Shown one piece after another: positions 1-8,303 of a stretch of 54,065 nt of DNA. Below the pieces are notes generated by a model. That model did not search any database. It was given only the letters and a program-made list of their open reading frames with translations, and was not told the DNA's origin. The first letter of the stretch is position 1. Each line of letters begins with the position of its first letter. The stretch is from Chloroflexi bacterium OLB14 (GTDB lineage Bacteria > Chloroflexota > Anaerolineae > Anaerolineales > Villigracilaceae), in the NCBI GenBank assembly GCA_001567105.1, contig LMZR01000068.1, positions 1 through 54,065 on the forward strand. The letters are read 5' to 3'. Both the position numbers and the translations under genes were made by a program.

Positions 1-2
1 CC

Positions 3-140
3 GAGCGGCTGCAATTAAACCCTTCAGAACTGGCGTGTTATCTCTTGCGCCAGGCGTTGGACCAGGTGCTTACCGGGCAGCTGCAAGTACCCACTCGGCC
101 AGTGGGCGCGGTGATAGATGATCCGAGGGCGCGGGAATAG
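3..140 (+). CDS. C-terminal fragment of an unidentified protein (5' end outside window)
   Basis: An open frame runs from the window edge to TAG at 138-140 and gives 45 residues. It is Leu/Gln/Arg-rich and GC-rich like the following ORF, which starts on the very next base (141), so the two were probably co-transcribed. No family is recognised. The composition differs sharply from the AT-rich sequence after base 530, so I read it as cargo of an integrated element. Confidence 0.4.
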   Translation, partial: ERLQLNPSELACYLLRQALDQVLTGQLQVPTRPVGAVIDDPRARE

Positions 141-422
141 ATGGGGCGACGTCAAACAGTAGTAGAAGAGTGCGATCCGTGGGCAGTGTTGGCGATCACG
201 CTCTTGGAGCGGGCGCGGCGCGATGCGCGGCGCGGCGACTTGGCGGCGCTGGCCTGGCTGGTCTTTGCGGGCATAGACTGGGCCGAGCGGATCGCGCCGG
301 GGGCAGGCGACTCGTTATTAGTGTTTTGCCAGGACGTGCTACAGAAAATCGAGGCGGGCCGGGTGAAGGCGACATGGGACGGCGCGCTACAGCAAACAGG
401 GGGCGGATATGAGACTGAGTGA
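141..422 (+). CDS. hypothetical 93-residue protein of a GC-rich element
   Basis: The ATG directly follows the stop of the upstream frame, suggesting translational coupling. The product is predicted helical and rich in Ala, Arg and Leu, with no signal peptide and no motif I recognise. Its stop overlaps a following short frame that starts at ATG 409. The high GC of the stretch and its position against a tRNA 3' end suggest a small gene carried by an integrative element and unrelated to the chromosomal genes downstream. An antisense frame covers the same bases, but the tight head-to-tail packing favours this strand. Confidence 0.5.
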   Translation: MGRRQTVVEECDPWAVLAITLLERARRDARRGDLAALAWLVFAGIDWAERIAPGAGDSLLVFCQDVLQKIEAGRVKATWDGALQQTGGGYETE

Positions 423-471
423 AGCCATAGCAGCATTGTTACTCGCAACGAAAGGCCAACGGGCGCAGTAA
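409..471 (+). pseudogene. 20-codon remnant resembling the start of a tyrosine recombinase
   Basis: ATG at 409 overlaps the upstream stop and opens a frame beginning MRLSEAIAALLLATK, which ends at TAA 469-471. The opening Ser-Glu-Ala-Ile plus leucine stretch resembles the first helix of SAM-like-domain phage integrases; this is recall, not a search. The frame stops just before a tRNA-Lys 3' segment, where an integrase targeting the tRNA would recombine. It could be an integrase split or truncated by integration or excision, or simply a chance short ORF. Confidence 0.3.
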
Positions 472-473
472 TC

Positions 474-530
474 GGCAGAGCTAGAAGACTCTTAATCAAT
501 TGGTTACAGGTTCGAGTCCTGTCGGAATCA
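474..530 (+). tRNA. 3' portion of a tRNA-Lys(CTT) gene, probable attachment site
   Basis: Bases 489-495 form an anticodon loop with CTT at 491-493. A T arm follows at 506-522 (5-bp stem, loop starting TTC), then a 7-base acceptor 3' strand CGGAATC and discriminator A at 530. The matching 5' acceptor strand GATTCCG is not seen upstream. The 5' half of the anticodon stem pairs only at its last two bases, so the intact tRNA ended near base 487. Upstream GGCAGAGC resembles a D-arm 3' strand but the whole does not fold as a complete tRNA. This is the usual picture of a tRNA 3' end displaced by an integrated element. Confidence 0.6.
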
Positions 531-531
531 C

Positions 532-562
532 AAAAACATCCCAAATTTTGGGATGTTTTTTA
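532..562 (+). terminator. Rho-independent terminator after the tRNA fragment
   Basis: AAACATCCCAAA (534-545) pairs with the following TTTTGGGATGTTT and runs into a T tract. The A-rich left arm gives a T tract on the other strand too, so it may also end the DUF554 gene arriving on the minus strand. Confidence 0.85.
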
Positions 563-563
563 T

Positions 564-1268
564 TTACATTTTTTCTATTATCCACACAATTAGTGGAGCG
601 ATAACTAAAGCGGGCAAAAAATTCCCCACGCGGATTTTTTTAATTTCTAGCAAGTTACTGATTGCCAAACCGAATAGGATAACTCCACCTGTGGCAGTCA
701 TTTCGTTCATCATGGGGTCAGAGATGATGGCGCTTAATGAGCCTGCTAATAAACTAATACCACCTTGATAAATGAGAACAACGATTGATGAAAATAAAAC
801 GCCAATACCTAATGTGGATGCAAATGCTATCGAAGTGAATAAATCTAAAGTGGATTTGACGGCGAGCAGTTGATAGTCACCTGTTAAGCCATCCTGAATG
901 GAGCCGAGAATTGACATGGGACCGACACAAAATAATAAAGACGCCACCATGAAGCCACGCACAAAAGTTGATGAAACAGAATCAGTTTCAACGCTAGGGG
1001 AGAAGCGTTTTTCTAAAGTCTGACCGAACGATTGCAACCTATCTTCAATCGCCAGCCATTCACCTAAAATGATGCCGATAATGATGGCGCCTAAAACAAT
1101 CAATTGATTTTCACTTTGTAAAAACATTTGTAAGCCGATTGCGCCAGTGAAGAGACCCATGCCTGCAATGACTGTGCTTTTGAATCTTTCGGGAATGCGA
1201 GACCCGAATATTAAACCAATTGCTCCGCCGATTAATACTGCTACGATGTTAATCAATGTGCCTGTCAT
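564..1268 (-). CDS. DUF554 family integral membrane protein
   Basis: The 234-residue protein has about seven hydrophobic segments and matches the DUF554 (YdfK/YqgA-like) family in length and in its opening: a Gly-rich first helix with MTGTLINIVAVLIGG, then a conserved RIPERFK-type loop and a GLF-TGAIGLQ stretch. The family has no firm biochemical role; it lies in the cytoplasmic membrane. The gene stands alone, divergent from the HET-C-like gene at 1329, and shares the hairpin at 532-562 with the tRNA end. Family assignment is confident; function is unknown. Confidence 0.85.
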   Translation of the reverse strand: MTGTLINIVAVLIGGAIGLIFGSRIPERFKSTVIAGMGLFTGAIGLQMFLQSENQLIVLGAIIIGIILGEWLAIEDRLQSFGQTLEKRFSPSVETDSVSSTFVRGFMVASLLFCVGPMSILGSIQDGLTGDYQLLAVKSTLDLFTSIAFASTLGIGVLFSSIVVLIYQGGISLLAGSLSAIISDPMMNEMTATGGVILFGLAISNLLEIKKIRVGNFLPALVIAPLIVWIIEKM

Positions 1269-1316
1269 AAATTTTTCCTGTCGTTTTTATTTAATTATAT
1301 CGTTGATAAATGCAAG

Positions 1317-1331
1317 TATAATTTTATTATG
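1317..1331 (+). promoter_or_regulatory. -10 element placing the start site on the ATG (leaderless)
   Basis: TATAAT at 1317-1322 lies six bases before the ATG at 1329, so a transcript starting about seven bases past the -10 would begin on or next to the start codon. No Shine-Dalgarno is seen. A -35 is not obvious. Confidence 0.45.
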
Positions 1332-1955
1332 TTAACTCAATATCATATTGAAATGAATCGCGAAGCGCTAGGCGAACATTTTAGTGAGCGTGCTTTGCAA
1401 ATAATTACAACCGCCAATATTAATCAGGATAGATTGGCAGGCCAATTTGGGCATGACGAATATCATTTTGATAACAACGCCATTGATAAAGGTAATCGTT
1501 ACATCAATGAGCAACGTGGTTATATTTTAGCAACACTAATCGGTGCAGGTGTTTCACCTAGCGTGGCATGGAGTGCCTTTGGTAGATTGCTACACTCTGC
1601 TCAAGATTTTTATGCTCATAGCAATTATGTCACTTTGTGGTTGGATGAAAACAACGCTTCATCATCCGCACTGGAAATTGACCCGCTGACGAAAAGCATT
1701 TTGCTTAGCCCCAAATTACACACTGGCAAAGTGTACTTCCCCATGGATGTGGTTTATTTTATAAAACCATTACGTTCATTTGCTTTGAAGTTATTGCCCA
1801 AAGATTCTCATGGCTGGATGAATCTTGATTCCCCTGAACAAGGCTTTAAGTTTGATTACGCCATCCGTGCGGCAGTGAAGAGAACAAAACATGAGTTTGA
1901 GTTGTTGCAAAAGTTGTTAACCCCTGAAATGCTGGCGAAGTTTGTGGATAAATAA
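1329..1955 (+). CDS. HET-C / zinc-dependent phospholipase C-like protein
   Basis: A 208-residue soluble protein without signal peptide. The core has FGRLLHSAQDFYAHSNYV around residue 80, the hallmark of the HET-C N-terminal domain and related zinc-dependent phospholipase C/S1-P1-like all-helical folds, where His and Asp bind metal. A further His-Asp pair (GHDEYHFD) lies near residue 40. These residues suggest a metal-dependent hydrolase, perhaps acting on phosphoesters, but the substrate is unknown. The gene is single, probably translated from a leaderless mRNA, and followed by a dispersed repeat. Family confident, function inferred. Confidence 0.7.
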   Translation: MLTQYHIEMNREALGEHFSERALQIITTANINQDRLAGQFGHDEYHFDNNAIDKGNRYINEQRGYILATLIGAGVSPSVAWSAFGRLLHSAQDFYAHSNYVTLWLDENNASSSALEIDPLTKSILLSPKLHTGKVYFPMDVVYFIKPLRSFALKLLPKDSHGWMNLDSPEQGFKFDYAIRAAVKRTKHEFELLQKLLTPEMLAKFVDK

Positions 1956-1967
1956 TTTTCAACACTG

Positions 1968-2011
1968 CAAGCGAGATTGCTTCGGACAAAGAACGTCCTC
2001 GCAATGACATA
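1968..2011 (+). repeat. dispersed intergenic palindrome, GCGAG...CTCGCAATGACA type
   Basis: Imperfect inverted repeat with GCGAGATTGC at one end and CCTCGCAATGACA at the other. Related sequence (GTCATTGCGAGG, GAAGCAATCT) recurs at 2490-2652, 31786-31877 and 33016-33076, so this is one member of a repeat family. Confidence 0.75.
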
Positions 2012-2025
2012 ATACAAATAAAAGG

Positions 2026-2041
2026 TATAATAAAAATTATG
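2026..2041 (+). promoter_or_regulatory. -10 element for a leaderless yqeY transcript
   Basis: TATAAT at 2026-2031 sits seven bases before ATG 2039, so the predicted start site falls on the start codon. There is no ribosome-binding site between them. Confidence 0.45.
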
Positions 2042-2485
2042 GATATAAAAACAAAATTAAACGAAGCAATGAAAGAATCTATGAAAAGCGGAGATAACAC
2101 CCGCAAGCAGACCATTCGCATGGTCTTGGCGGCGGTCAAACAAGCCGAAGTAGATAAACGAGTCGAGTTGGATGATATGGCTGTAGTATCACTGATTCAA
2201 AAAGAAGTTAAGAATCGACGCGAAGCAATTGAAGACGCGAAAAAAGCCAATCGCGTTGATTTAGTCGCAGATAATGAATCTGAAATCAAAATTTTAGAAG
2301 AATATTTGCCCAAAGCTATGCCAATAGAAGAACTCAAAGCCATAGTGCAAGCCGCCATTACTGAAACAGGTGCAAGCGCGCCAAGTGATATGGGCAAGGT
2401 GATGAAAGTTGTAATGCCTAAAGTGGCTGGGCGCGCACCCAACGATATGATTAGCTCAACCGTGAAAGAATTGTTGAATAAATAA
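2039..2485 (+). CDS. yqeY: GatB/YqeY domain protein
   Basis: The 148-residue protein covers the whole YqeY family: an N-terminal helical part (KLNEAMKESMKSGD, with RKQTIRMVLAAVKQAEVDKR), the central VSLIQKEVKNRREAIEDAKKA segment shortened here to its Lys/Arg-rich helix, and a C-terminal tRNA-binding-like domain with the DMGKVMKVVMPKVAGRA loop. The same C-terminal domain occurs in GatB of the tRNA amidotransferase, but stand-alone YqeY has no proven catalytic role. It has its own probable leaderless promoter and is separated from pgpH by a repeat-filled gap. Confidence 0.9.
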   Translation: MDIKTKLNEAMKESMKSGDNTRKQTIRMVLAAVKQAEVDKRVELDDMAVVSLIQKEVKNRREAIEDAKKANRVDLVADNESEIKILEEYLPKAMPIEELKAIVQAAITETGASAPSDMGKVMKVVMPKVAGRAPNDMISSTVKELLNK

Positions 2486-2489
2486 CTTA

Positions 2490-2652
2490 TTCGTCATTGC
2501 GAGGGCGATGTGCTTTCGCCCAAAGTAATTTCCAACACACTTGGAAGCTTGCTTTGCCTTTATGGTCTCGATACGCCCTTCGCAACAAATGTTTTGATAA
2601 ACTCAAACGTTGCACTCAGGGCTACTTGCCCAACAAGTTCGTAATGACATAA
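2490..2652 (+). repeat. dispersed repeats filling the yqeY-pgpH gap
   Basis: The gap holds GTCATTGCGAGGGCGATG, a small GGGCGA/TCGCCC hairpin, the GGTCTCGATACG motif and a closing GTAATGACATAA. The same words recur at 31786-31877 and 33016-33076. No gene is seen here. Confidence 0.7.
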
Positions 2653-2656
2653 TCTC

Positions 2657-4780
2657 ATGACTGCAAGAACATCTCTCGCACCTGCACGTATACGCATCAC
2701 ACAAATCACTTTACTTGTGGCTGTAAGCATTTTATCTTTTACGATATTGGTATTGCCTATTGGTATCAACCCCGTAATTGAAACTACAACAGTTGGGGAT
2801 GTAGCCCAGACCACTATTCAAGCATCGCACGATATTGAGTACGTCAGCGATATTCGTACAGAAGAAGCGCGTAAAGCAGCAGAAAGTGCGGTACAAGATG
2901 TTTATAGCTCACCTGACCAAGCTATTGGGCGAGGGCAAATAGAACGTTTGCGAACCACATTACAAAATATTACTGTGATTCGCAATGATGCTGGGTTAAG
3001 TATAGAGAGTAAACGCTCCAATTTATTAGCATTAAGTGATGTACGTTTACAGATTCAAACTGTAGAATACATTTTAAGTATTACTGACCCACGTTGGGAT
3101 GCTGTTCAGATTGAATCGGTGCGAGTTTTAGAGCAAGTTATGCGCCGTTCTATAACAGACGATGGAATTGATTCTGCTCTTTCAACAATCTCAAATGCTG
3201 TTAGTTTGACGTTTAGCGAACAACAGGTTACCTTAGTAACAGAACTTGTAACCGCCTTTGTTGTGCCAAATAGCTTTTTTAGCCAAGAGTTAACTGATGT
3301 TGCTAAAAAAAATGCTCGCGATTCAGTAAAACCCATTGTGCAAACTTACAAAACAGGTGAAACTATTGTTTCGGTAGGCGAAATCATTACCCCTGCTGAT
3401 ATTGAAGCCTTTGAACAACTTGATTTAATTCGCCCAGGTCAACGCTGGGAAGATTTAGCCTCCACGGCAGCGGTTGTTATTATTTGTGCTGTTTTTGTAC
3501 CAATGTATTTTTATCGGCGTAAGCGCAATGTGGTCTTGAATGATATTAAAAGCATTTCCGTTATTGCTTTATTATTTGTTCTATTCTTACTAGGCGCAAG
3601 GCTATTTGTAGGTAGAACACTTGCCCCTTATAGTTTCCCCATTCAGGCGGTTGGGCTAATTCTTACGGCTCTATTTGGTATTGAAGTAGGGCTTGTTTTT
3701 TCTATCCCACTCTGCATCCTAGCAGGTTTTGGATTATCAAATTCATTAGATATCACACCCTATTATCTTTTTTCATCCTTAATTGGTTCATTAGCATTAG
3801 GTCCTGCTCGTCGCTTTAGCGGATTTATTCGCGGAGGATTAGCAGTGTCTTTAACGTGTGCTGGCGCATTACTTGCCTTTCGAACCTCCATAATCGCATT
3901 AGATTGGGTCGGAATTTTACAACTTATTGGGGCTGTCGCATTTGCTGGGTTAGCATCTGCTAGCGTTGCTTTATTGCTTCAGTTTTTATTTGCCCAACTA
4001 CTTGGCTTAACCACTGCATTACAATTGCTAGATATCTCTCGCCCCGATTCAAAATTATTGCAATTCTTTTTACAAAAAGCCCCAGGCACATACCAACATA
4101 GTTTACAAGTTGCAAACTTAGCCGAACAAGCCGCCGAAAAAATTGGCGCAGACCCATTACTTACCCGTGTAGGTGCTTTATTCCATGATATTGGCAAAGC
4201 ACTCAACCCAAACTTTTTTATTGAAAATCAATTACCAGGTCATGTCAATTCACATGATAATGCCAACCCTGAAGAAGTAGCCGCTACTATTATCCGCCAC
4301 GTTACCGATGGGATTCAACTTGCCAAGAAACATCGTTTACCCAAACGCCTGCAAGATTTTATTTTAGAACATCACGGCACACTCATTACACACTATCAAT
4401 ACAACCAAGCGATGGAAGCCGCTAAAGGAAACCTAAGCCTAGTAGATATTGAAAAGTTTCGTTATCCAGGCCCACGCCCCTCTTCACGAGAAACTGCATT
4501 GCTAATGCTAGCTGATGCATCCGAAGCACGTGCGCGCGCCGAACGCCCAAACAATGATGAAGAAATTAGAAAATTAGTAAAAAGTGTTATTCAAACTGTG
4601 CAAAAATTTAATCAGTTAGATGATACATTATTAACTTTGCGTGATTTAGCACTCATCACCGAATCATTTACAACAACCTTGCGCGGAACATATCACGAAC
4701 GCATTCAATATCCCAAAGCCAACGTGCCTGATCAAGATGTAACTCTTTTAGCACCGAGAAAGAAAAATGATAACAATTGA
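2657..4780 (+). CDS. pgpH: 7TM-HD family cyclic-di-AMP phosphodiesterase (PgpH type)
   Basis: The 707-residue protein has the PgpH order: one N-terminal membrane helix (about residues 15-37), a large extracytoplasmic 7TMR-HDED domain to about residue 265, a block of seven membrane helices (about 270-455), and a cytoplasmic HD domain. The HD domain shows HSLQVANLAEQAAEKIG near 480 and FHDIGK near 509, the metal-binding His-Asp. In the family this hydrolyses c-di-AMP to pApA. Its 3' end overlaps ybeY by 14 bases, and dgkA follows, the well-known pgpH-ybeY-dgkA order. The start was taken as the first ATG ahead of the hydrophobic helix. Confidence 0.92.
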   Translation: MTARTSLAPARIRITQITLLVAVSILSFTILVLPIGINPVIETTTVGDVAQTTIQASHDIEYVSDIRTEEARKAAESAVQDVYSSPDQAIGRGQIERLRTTLQNITVIRNDAGLSIESKRSNLLALSDVRLQIQTVEYILSITDPRWDAVQIESVRVLEQVMRRSITDDGIDSALSTISNAVSLTFSEQQVTLVTELVTAFVVPNSFFSQELTDVAKKNARDSVKPIVQTYKTGETIVSVGEIITPADIEAFEQLDLIRPGQRWEDLASTAAVVIICAVFVPMYFYRRKRNVVLNDIKSISVIALLFVLFLLGARLFVGRTLAPYSFPIQAVGLILTALFGIEVGLVFSIPLCILAGFGLSNSLDITPYYLFSSLIGSLALGPARRFSGFIRGGLAVSLTCAGALLAFRTSIIALDWVGILQLIGAVAFAGLASASVALLLQFLFAQLLGLTTALQLLDISRPDSKLLQFFLQKAPGTYQHSLQVANLAEQAAEKIGADPLLTRVGALFHDIGKALNPNFFIENQLPGHVNSHDNANPEEVAATIIRHVTDGIQLAKKHRLPKRLQDFILEHHGTLITHYQYNQAMEAAKGNLSLVDIEKFRYPGPRPSSRETALLMLADASEARARAERPNNDEEIRKLVKSVIQTVQKFNQLDDTLLTLRDLALITESFTTTLRGTYHERIQYPKANVPDQDVTLLAPRKKNDNN

Positions 4781-5216
4781 TAACCAACAAAATTTTTTAG
4801 AATCACCTTTGCTTGAACGCGCCGCGCGTTACACATTGGAATTAATTGCGCCTGAAAAAATAGACGCCGACATCACCATTGTTTTAACTGATGATAGACA
4901 ATTACATGAACTTAACAAAGAATTTTTAGATGTAGATTCCCCAACTGACGTTTTATCTTTCCCCGCCTCCGAACCTGACCCTGAAACTGGTTCCGTCTAT
5001 TTGGGCGATATTTTAATTTCGATTCCGCGTGCGGCACAACAAGCCCAATCTGCTGGTCATCCGTTAGAAGCCGAAGTGCAATTATTAACTGTGCATGGCA
5101 CATTACATCTGCTTGGCTTTGACCACGCTTCGGATGAAGAAAAAGCTGTCATGTGGAATGAACAAGCAAAAGTATTGGAAAGAATCGGTTTATCTCGAAT
5201 CAAAATACAAGAATAA
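4767..5216 (+). CDS. ybeY: Endoribonuclease YbeY, 16S rRNA maturation factor
   Basis: 149 residues, normal for the family. The zinc site H-x3-H-x5-H is present near residues 110-120 (HGTLHLLGFDH), preceded by the conserved PTDVLSFP segment near residue 53 and GDILIS. YbeY is a metal-dependent single-strand RNase involved in 16S rRNA 3'-end processing and ribosome quality control. It overlaps pgpH by 14 bases and abuts dgkA, so the three are likely translationally coupled. Confidence 0.95.
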   Translation: MITIDNQQNFLESPLLERAARYTLELIAPEKIDADITIVLTDDRQLHELNKEFLDVDSPTDVLSFPASEPDPETGSVYLGDILISIPRAAQQAQSAGHPLEAEVQLLTVHGTLHLLGFDHASDEEKAVMWNEQAKVLERIGLSRIKIQE

Positions 5217-5603
5217 ATGAAATCATTTTTCCTCTCTCGTATTCAAGCCTTTCGCCATGCCTTTCGCGGATTATTTTATGTAATGAAAACTCAGCGCAAT
5301 GCATGGATTCATACATTTGTGACTGTCTCTGTCATCATTGTGGGGGGCTGGTTGAGACTTTCATTGTCTGATTGGTCAATTATTATTTTGACCATTGCTT
5401 TAGTGTTTATGGCTGAGTTTATTAATACATCCATCGAAGCCGTTGTGGATTTGGCTAGCCCAAATAAACATCCGTTAGCAAAAATTGGTAAAGATGTTGG
5501 AGCAGCAGCAGTGTTGATAGCGGCATTTGCGGCGGTATTAGTTGGTATGTTTATTTTAGGTCCACCACTAATTGAAAAAATAAGTTTATTACTCATTGAT
5601 TAA
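5217..5603 (+). CDS. dgkA: Diacylglycerol / undecaprenol kinase, DgkA family
   Basis: 128 residues with three membrane helices. The signature E-F-I-N-T-S-I-E-A-V-V-D (near residue 64) and the following HPLAKIGKDVGAAAVL (catalytic/ATP-Mg region) are intact. In Gram-positive-like lineages this family usually phosphorylates undecaprenol for cell-wall lipid-carrier recycling; in E. coli it uses diacylglycerol. The substrate here cannot be told from sequence. It starts directly after the ybeY stop. Confidence 0.93.
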   Translation: MKSFFLSRIQAFRHAFRGLFYVMKTQRNAWIHTFVTVSVIIVGGWLRLSLSDWSIIILTIALVFMAEFINTSIEAVVDLASPNKHPLAKIGKDVGAAAVLIAAFAAVLVGMFILGPPLIEKISLLLID

Positions 5604-5663
5604 ATAAATTTATCTTGTATTGCAACGTTTATGTTGCCTTGAAAATTGCAAGATAAATCTTGC

Positions 5664-5702
5664 GGCACAAATTACGCATTACGAATCACGCATTAGCTAT
5701 TA
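5664..5702 (+). repeat. heptad-period repeat (ATTACGC/ATCACGC)
   Basis: CGCATTA-CGAATCA-CGCATTA shows a 7-base period. Similar runs occur at 10885-10918 and 33801-33850, the latter inside thiB. Confidence 0.7.
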
Positions 5703-5720
5703 CTCATAACTGGAGAAATC

Positions 5721-6572
5721 ATGGCTTTATCTTTCAAATTTGGCACAGTGGGTTCACCAACTGGCACACCGAAAAAACCTGGTGGCTCAGTAGGCGCAAT
5801 TGAATTTAGTAAATCCATAGGCTTAGATACGCTTGAATTAGGTTGGGTGCAATCGGTGCGGGTGACGGAAGCAACTTGTGCATTAATCAAATCTGCTAGT
5901 GAAACGCATGGAGTTGCGTTAAGCGTCCACGCACCATATTTTATTAACTTGAATGCCGATGCAGATGAATGGCACAAATCTCGCAAGCGATTAATGGATG
6001 CGGCTCATTACGGATTTTTAGCAGGCGCAACGGATATCATCTTTCATCCTGGCTCCTATTTCGGCAATGACCCTGTTGAGGTTTTGAAAAAAGCAATTCC
6101 ACGCTTAGAAGGATGCGTCAAAGAGTTAGAAAAGAATGGGGATAAAGTTACACTTCGCCCTGAAACGATGGGTAAATCTGCTATGTTGGGCTCGTTTGAA
6201 GATGCAATTGCTATGAGCAAAGCCATGGATATGGTCTTACCCTGTTTAGATTTTGCTCACCTCCACGCTCGACCTGGTGATGGCACAATGAATACTTATG
6301 ATGAATGGTCTCGGCTGTTAGAAAAATATGGAAAGGAACTTGGTGCCAAAGCGTTAAAAAAATTACACATTCATCTCTCTGGCATTGAGTATGGAGCAAA
6401 AGGGGAGAAGAATCATTTAGCCTTAGCCGATGCTGATTTAGATTTGAAAGCCCTCTTCAAAGCCTTAAATGATTTTGAATGTGGTGGACGCATTTTATGT
6501 GAGAGCCCCATCATGGAAGAAGATGCGTTGAATATGAAAAAAGCGTGGATGAAAGTAAGTACTCAGAGATAA
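5721..6572 (+). CDS. nfo: Endonuclease IV (AP endonuclease)
   Basis: 283 residues, the standard length for the TIM-barrel endonuclease IV family. Metal-binding motifs are visible: SVHAPYFIN (about residue 73), IIFHPGSYFG, TLRPETMGKSAMLGSF with the catalytic Glu, LDFAHLHARPG, LHIHLSGIEYG and a C-terminal LCESP. It cleaves 5' of abasic sites in base-excision repair using three metal ions. The ATG is preceded by CTGGAGAAATC. Repeats fill the upstream gap. A strong hairpin follows immediately after the stop. Confidence 0.93.
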   Translation: MALSFKFGTVGSPTGTPKKPGGSVGAIEFSKSIGLDTLELGWVQSVRVTEATCALIKSASETHGVALSVHAPYFINLNADADEWHKSRKRLMDAAHYGFLAGATDIIFHPGSYFGNDPVEVLKKAIPRLEGCVKELEKNGDKVTLRPETMGKSAMLGSFEDAIAMSKAMDMVLPCLDFAHLHARPGDGTMNTYDEWSRLLEKYGKELGAKALKKLHIHLSGIEYGAKGEKNHLALADADLDLKALFKALNDFECGGRILCESPIMEEDALNMKKAWMKVSTQR

Positions 6573-6608
6573 AAAAATCCCTCTTCGTTTTAGAAGAGGG
6601 ATTTTTTA
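6572..6608. terminator. bidirectional terminator between nfo and the protease gene
   Basis: AAAAAATCCCTCTTC pairs with GAAGAGGGATTTTTT around a 6-base loop. Poly-A on the left and poly-T on the right let it end both convergent genes. Confidence 0.92.
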
Positions 6609-6609
6609 T

Positions 6610-8292
6610 TTATTGGCTCAAGCCAACATTTAATTCAAATTCAGCAGGGTCGTTATCACTTGCTGTAGCATTATCTAGTGAAGAGTCATAATAGCCTTGT
6701 GCTGAAAATACTAAAGTAAATTCGGTATTGCGTGGAATACCTGTAATGCGGTATGTGCCATCATTGCCTGTTTGTAAATAAGTTACAACATACTTATCAG
6801 CATAATTTTCTGCTGCCCACTCGTCATAAGTAGTGCCTGGTGTAAGCACAAACACATAAGCATCATTGATTGGTTTTTGGGTCGCATCATCATACACAAC
6901 ACCGTATACGCTGATAGTATCTGCATCTTCTGGTGCTGGGTTGGTTTGGAAACTACCTCCCTCACCAGAAACTTGTACTTTGGAGGATGTACCAATTAAG
7001 GTTTGGTTATCGCCTGCATAAACCTCTAATGTATAAGTTCCTGCTGGCATAGGATTACCACCATTGGGCAAGTAGGTTACAAATAAACCACTTTCATCCC
7101 ATTCCCATGCGTAACTATATTGATCTATTTGCTTGCCATCTAAATACCAATACTCTACGAATTGTTCGCCATTGGTCATGCCTGAATATTCAAAAACAGT
7201 GGCAATACATAATGTGTCTTCGGCATAAGCATCGACAATTTTATCGGCATCGCCGTAATTACATTGTTCTGAACTACTGGTAGTGTTAGAAGTATCTACC
7301 CAAACAAAATTACTAGCCGATTCTGAACCACTGCCAGGGTTTGTGATTTGCCCGCCACCTGATTGATTAAATGGGCTGGTGTATTCTCTGCCATTTTGTG
7401 CGGCTTGAATTAATGGCATTGCTAAATTGAGTGGACGAATACCATTTAAGAACCCGCCGATTGGAATACAGGTATCGTTGTTGTCAATATTGCCATCTCC
7501 ATTTGTATCTTGCACGACACGACAGTCGGAAATATCTGCATCTCGGCTAGAGGCAGCAATAGTTGGTACGCCAATGATATTGCCATTATTATCTGCCGCT
7601 AGCCCGCCAGAATTACCACCAGAAATCGTAGCGTCGGTCTTAATCCAAGCGCGGTCTCCAAGTTGATCTTCAGATGAAAAGCCAGATATCGTCCCTTGTG
7701 TATAGGTGATGGTGTTGCCACCAATGGCTGGAAAACCAAAAATATTTAATTCATCGCCGACATGTACATTGTCTGAATTGCCTAAATTCACATATGGTAA
7801 ATTCAAACTATTTGCATCTACAGGGGTTCCATTCACTGTTTCAATAATTTGAATTACGGCTAAATCTAAAAAGCCATCTACTGCTAATACTTTGGCAATA
7901 TAGGATGGTACAGCAGGTTTATCTTCTTGTACGATGATGGAAATACCTAAAGCGTCAGGTTCATGTTCAGGTTCACCTTGAGCAGCAGGGCTGGCAACGT
8001 GGGCGTTTGTTAAAATTAAACCCGATGGTGAAATAATCGTACCAGAGCCAACATAGCCAGGTACCAATGAGCCATTTTCGTTGAATAAACCTAAAATTTG
8101 CACAGTGGCTGAAATTAATTTTGCTCGATTAGCAGAGGAGAGGCTATCTGCCTGTGTGGTGGGTTGATTGGTAATGGGTTCAGGGGCAATAGGTTCAATT
8201 GCAGGCGGGCTTCCACCACCATAGCAAGCTAAGGCAGTAATTATTAATATAGAGATAAAAAGATAAAAATGTTTAAAAGAGTTAGGTTTCAT
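6610..8292 (-). CDS. Secreted trypsin-like serine protease lipoprotein with C-terminal regulatory-like domain
   Basis: From the ATG at 8292 (preceded by GGAGGT at 8297-8302) the protein has 560 residues. An upstream in-frame ATG at 8304 is less likely because the Shine-Dalgarno lies inside it. A signal helix and lipobox ITALAC give an N-terminal lipid-anchored Cys near residue 23. The S1/HtrA-like triad is His near 98 (TNAHV), Asp near 143 (DLAV) and Ser near 228 (SGGNSGG). An acidic DTNGDGNIDNND loop could bind calcium. A middle beta domain follows, then a carboxypeptidase-regulatory-like domain (VYGVVYDDATQKPIND). It has no PDZ domain. It lies directly downstream of a membrane protein gene. 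Confidence 0.85.
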   Translation of the reverse strand: MKPNSFKHFYLFISILIITALACYGGGSPPAIEPIAPEPITNQPTTQADSLSSANRAKLISATVQILGLFNENGSLVPGYVGSGTIISPSGLILTNAHVASPAAQGEPEHEPDALGISIIVQEDKPAVPSYIAKVLAVDGFLDLAVIQIIETVNGTPVDANSLNLPYVNLGNSDNVHVGDELNIFGFPAIGGNTITYTQGTISGFSSEDQLGDRAWIKTDATISGGNSGGLAADNNGNIIGVPTIAASSRDADISDCRVVQDTNGDGNIDNNDTCIPIGGFLNGIRPLNLAMPLIQAAQNGREYTSPFNQSGGGQITNPGSGSESASNFVWVDTSNTTSSSEQCNYGDADKIVDAYAEDTLCIATVFEYSGMTNGEQFVEYWYLDGKQIDQYSYAWEWDESGLFVTYLPNGGNPMPAGTYTLEVYAGDNQTLIGTSSKVQVSGEGGSFQTNPAPEDADTISVYGVVYDDATQKPINDAYVFVLTPGTTYDEWAAENYADKYVVTYLQTGNDGTYRITGIPRNTEFTLVFSAQGYYDSSLDNATASDNDPAEFELNVGLSQ

Positions 8293-8303
8293 AAATACCT
8301 CCA

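Noticed and set aside
474..530. Complete tRNA gene
   Set aside because: No 5' acceptor strand complementary to CGGAATC and a broken anticodon stem; only the 3' portion is supported.
152..544. Minus-strand ORF of 130 codons
   Set aside because: Its N-terminal part is the antisense of the tRNA-Lys end, a well-known false ORF source, and the rest is antisense to the tighter plus-strand frames.
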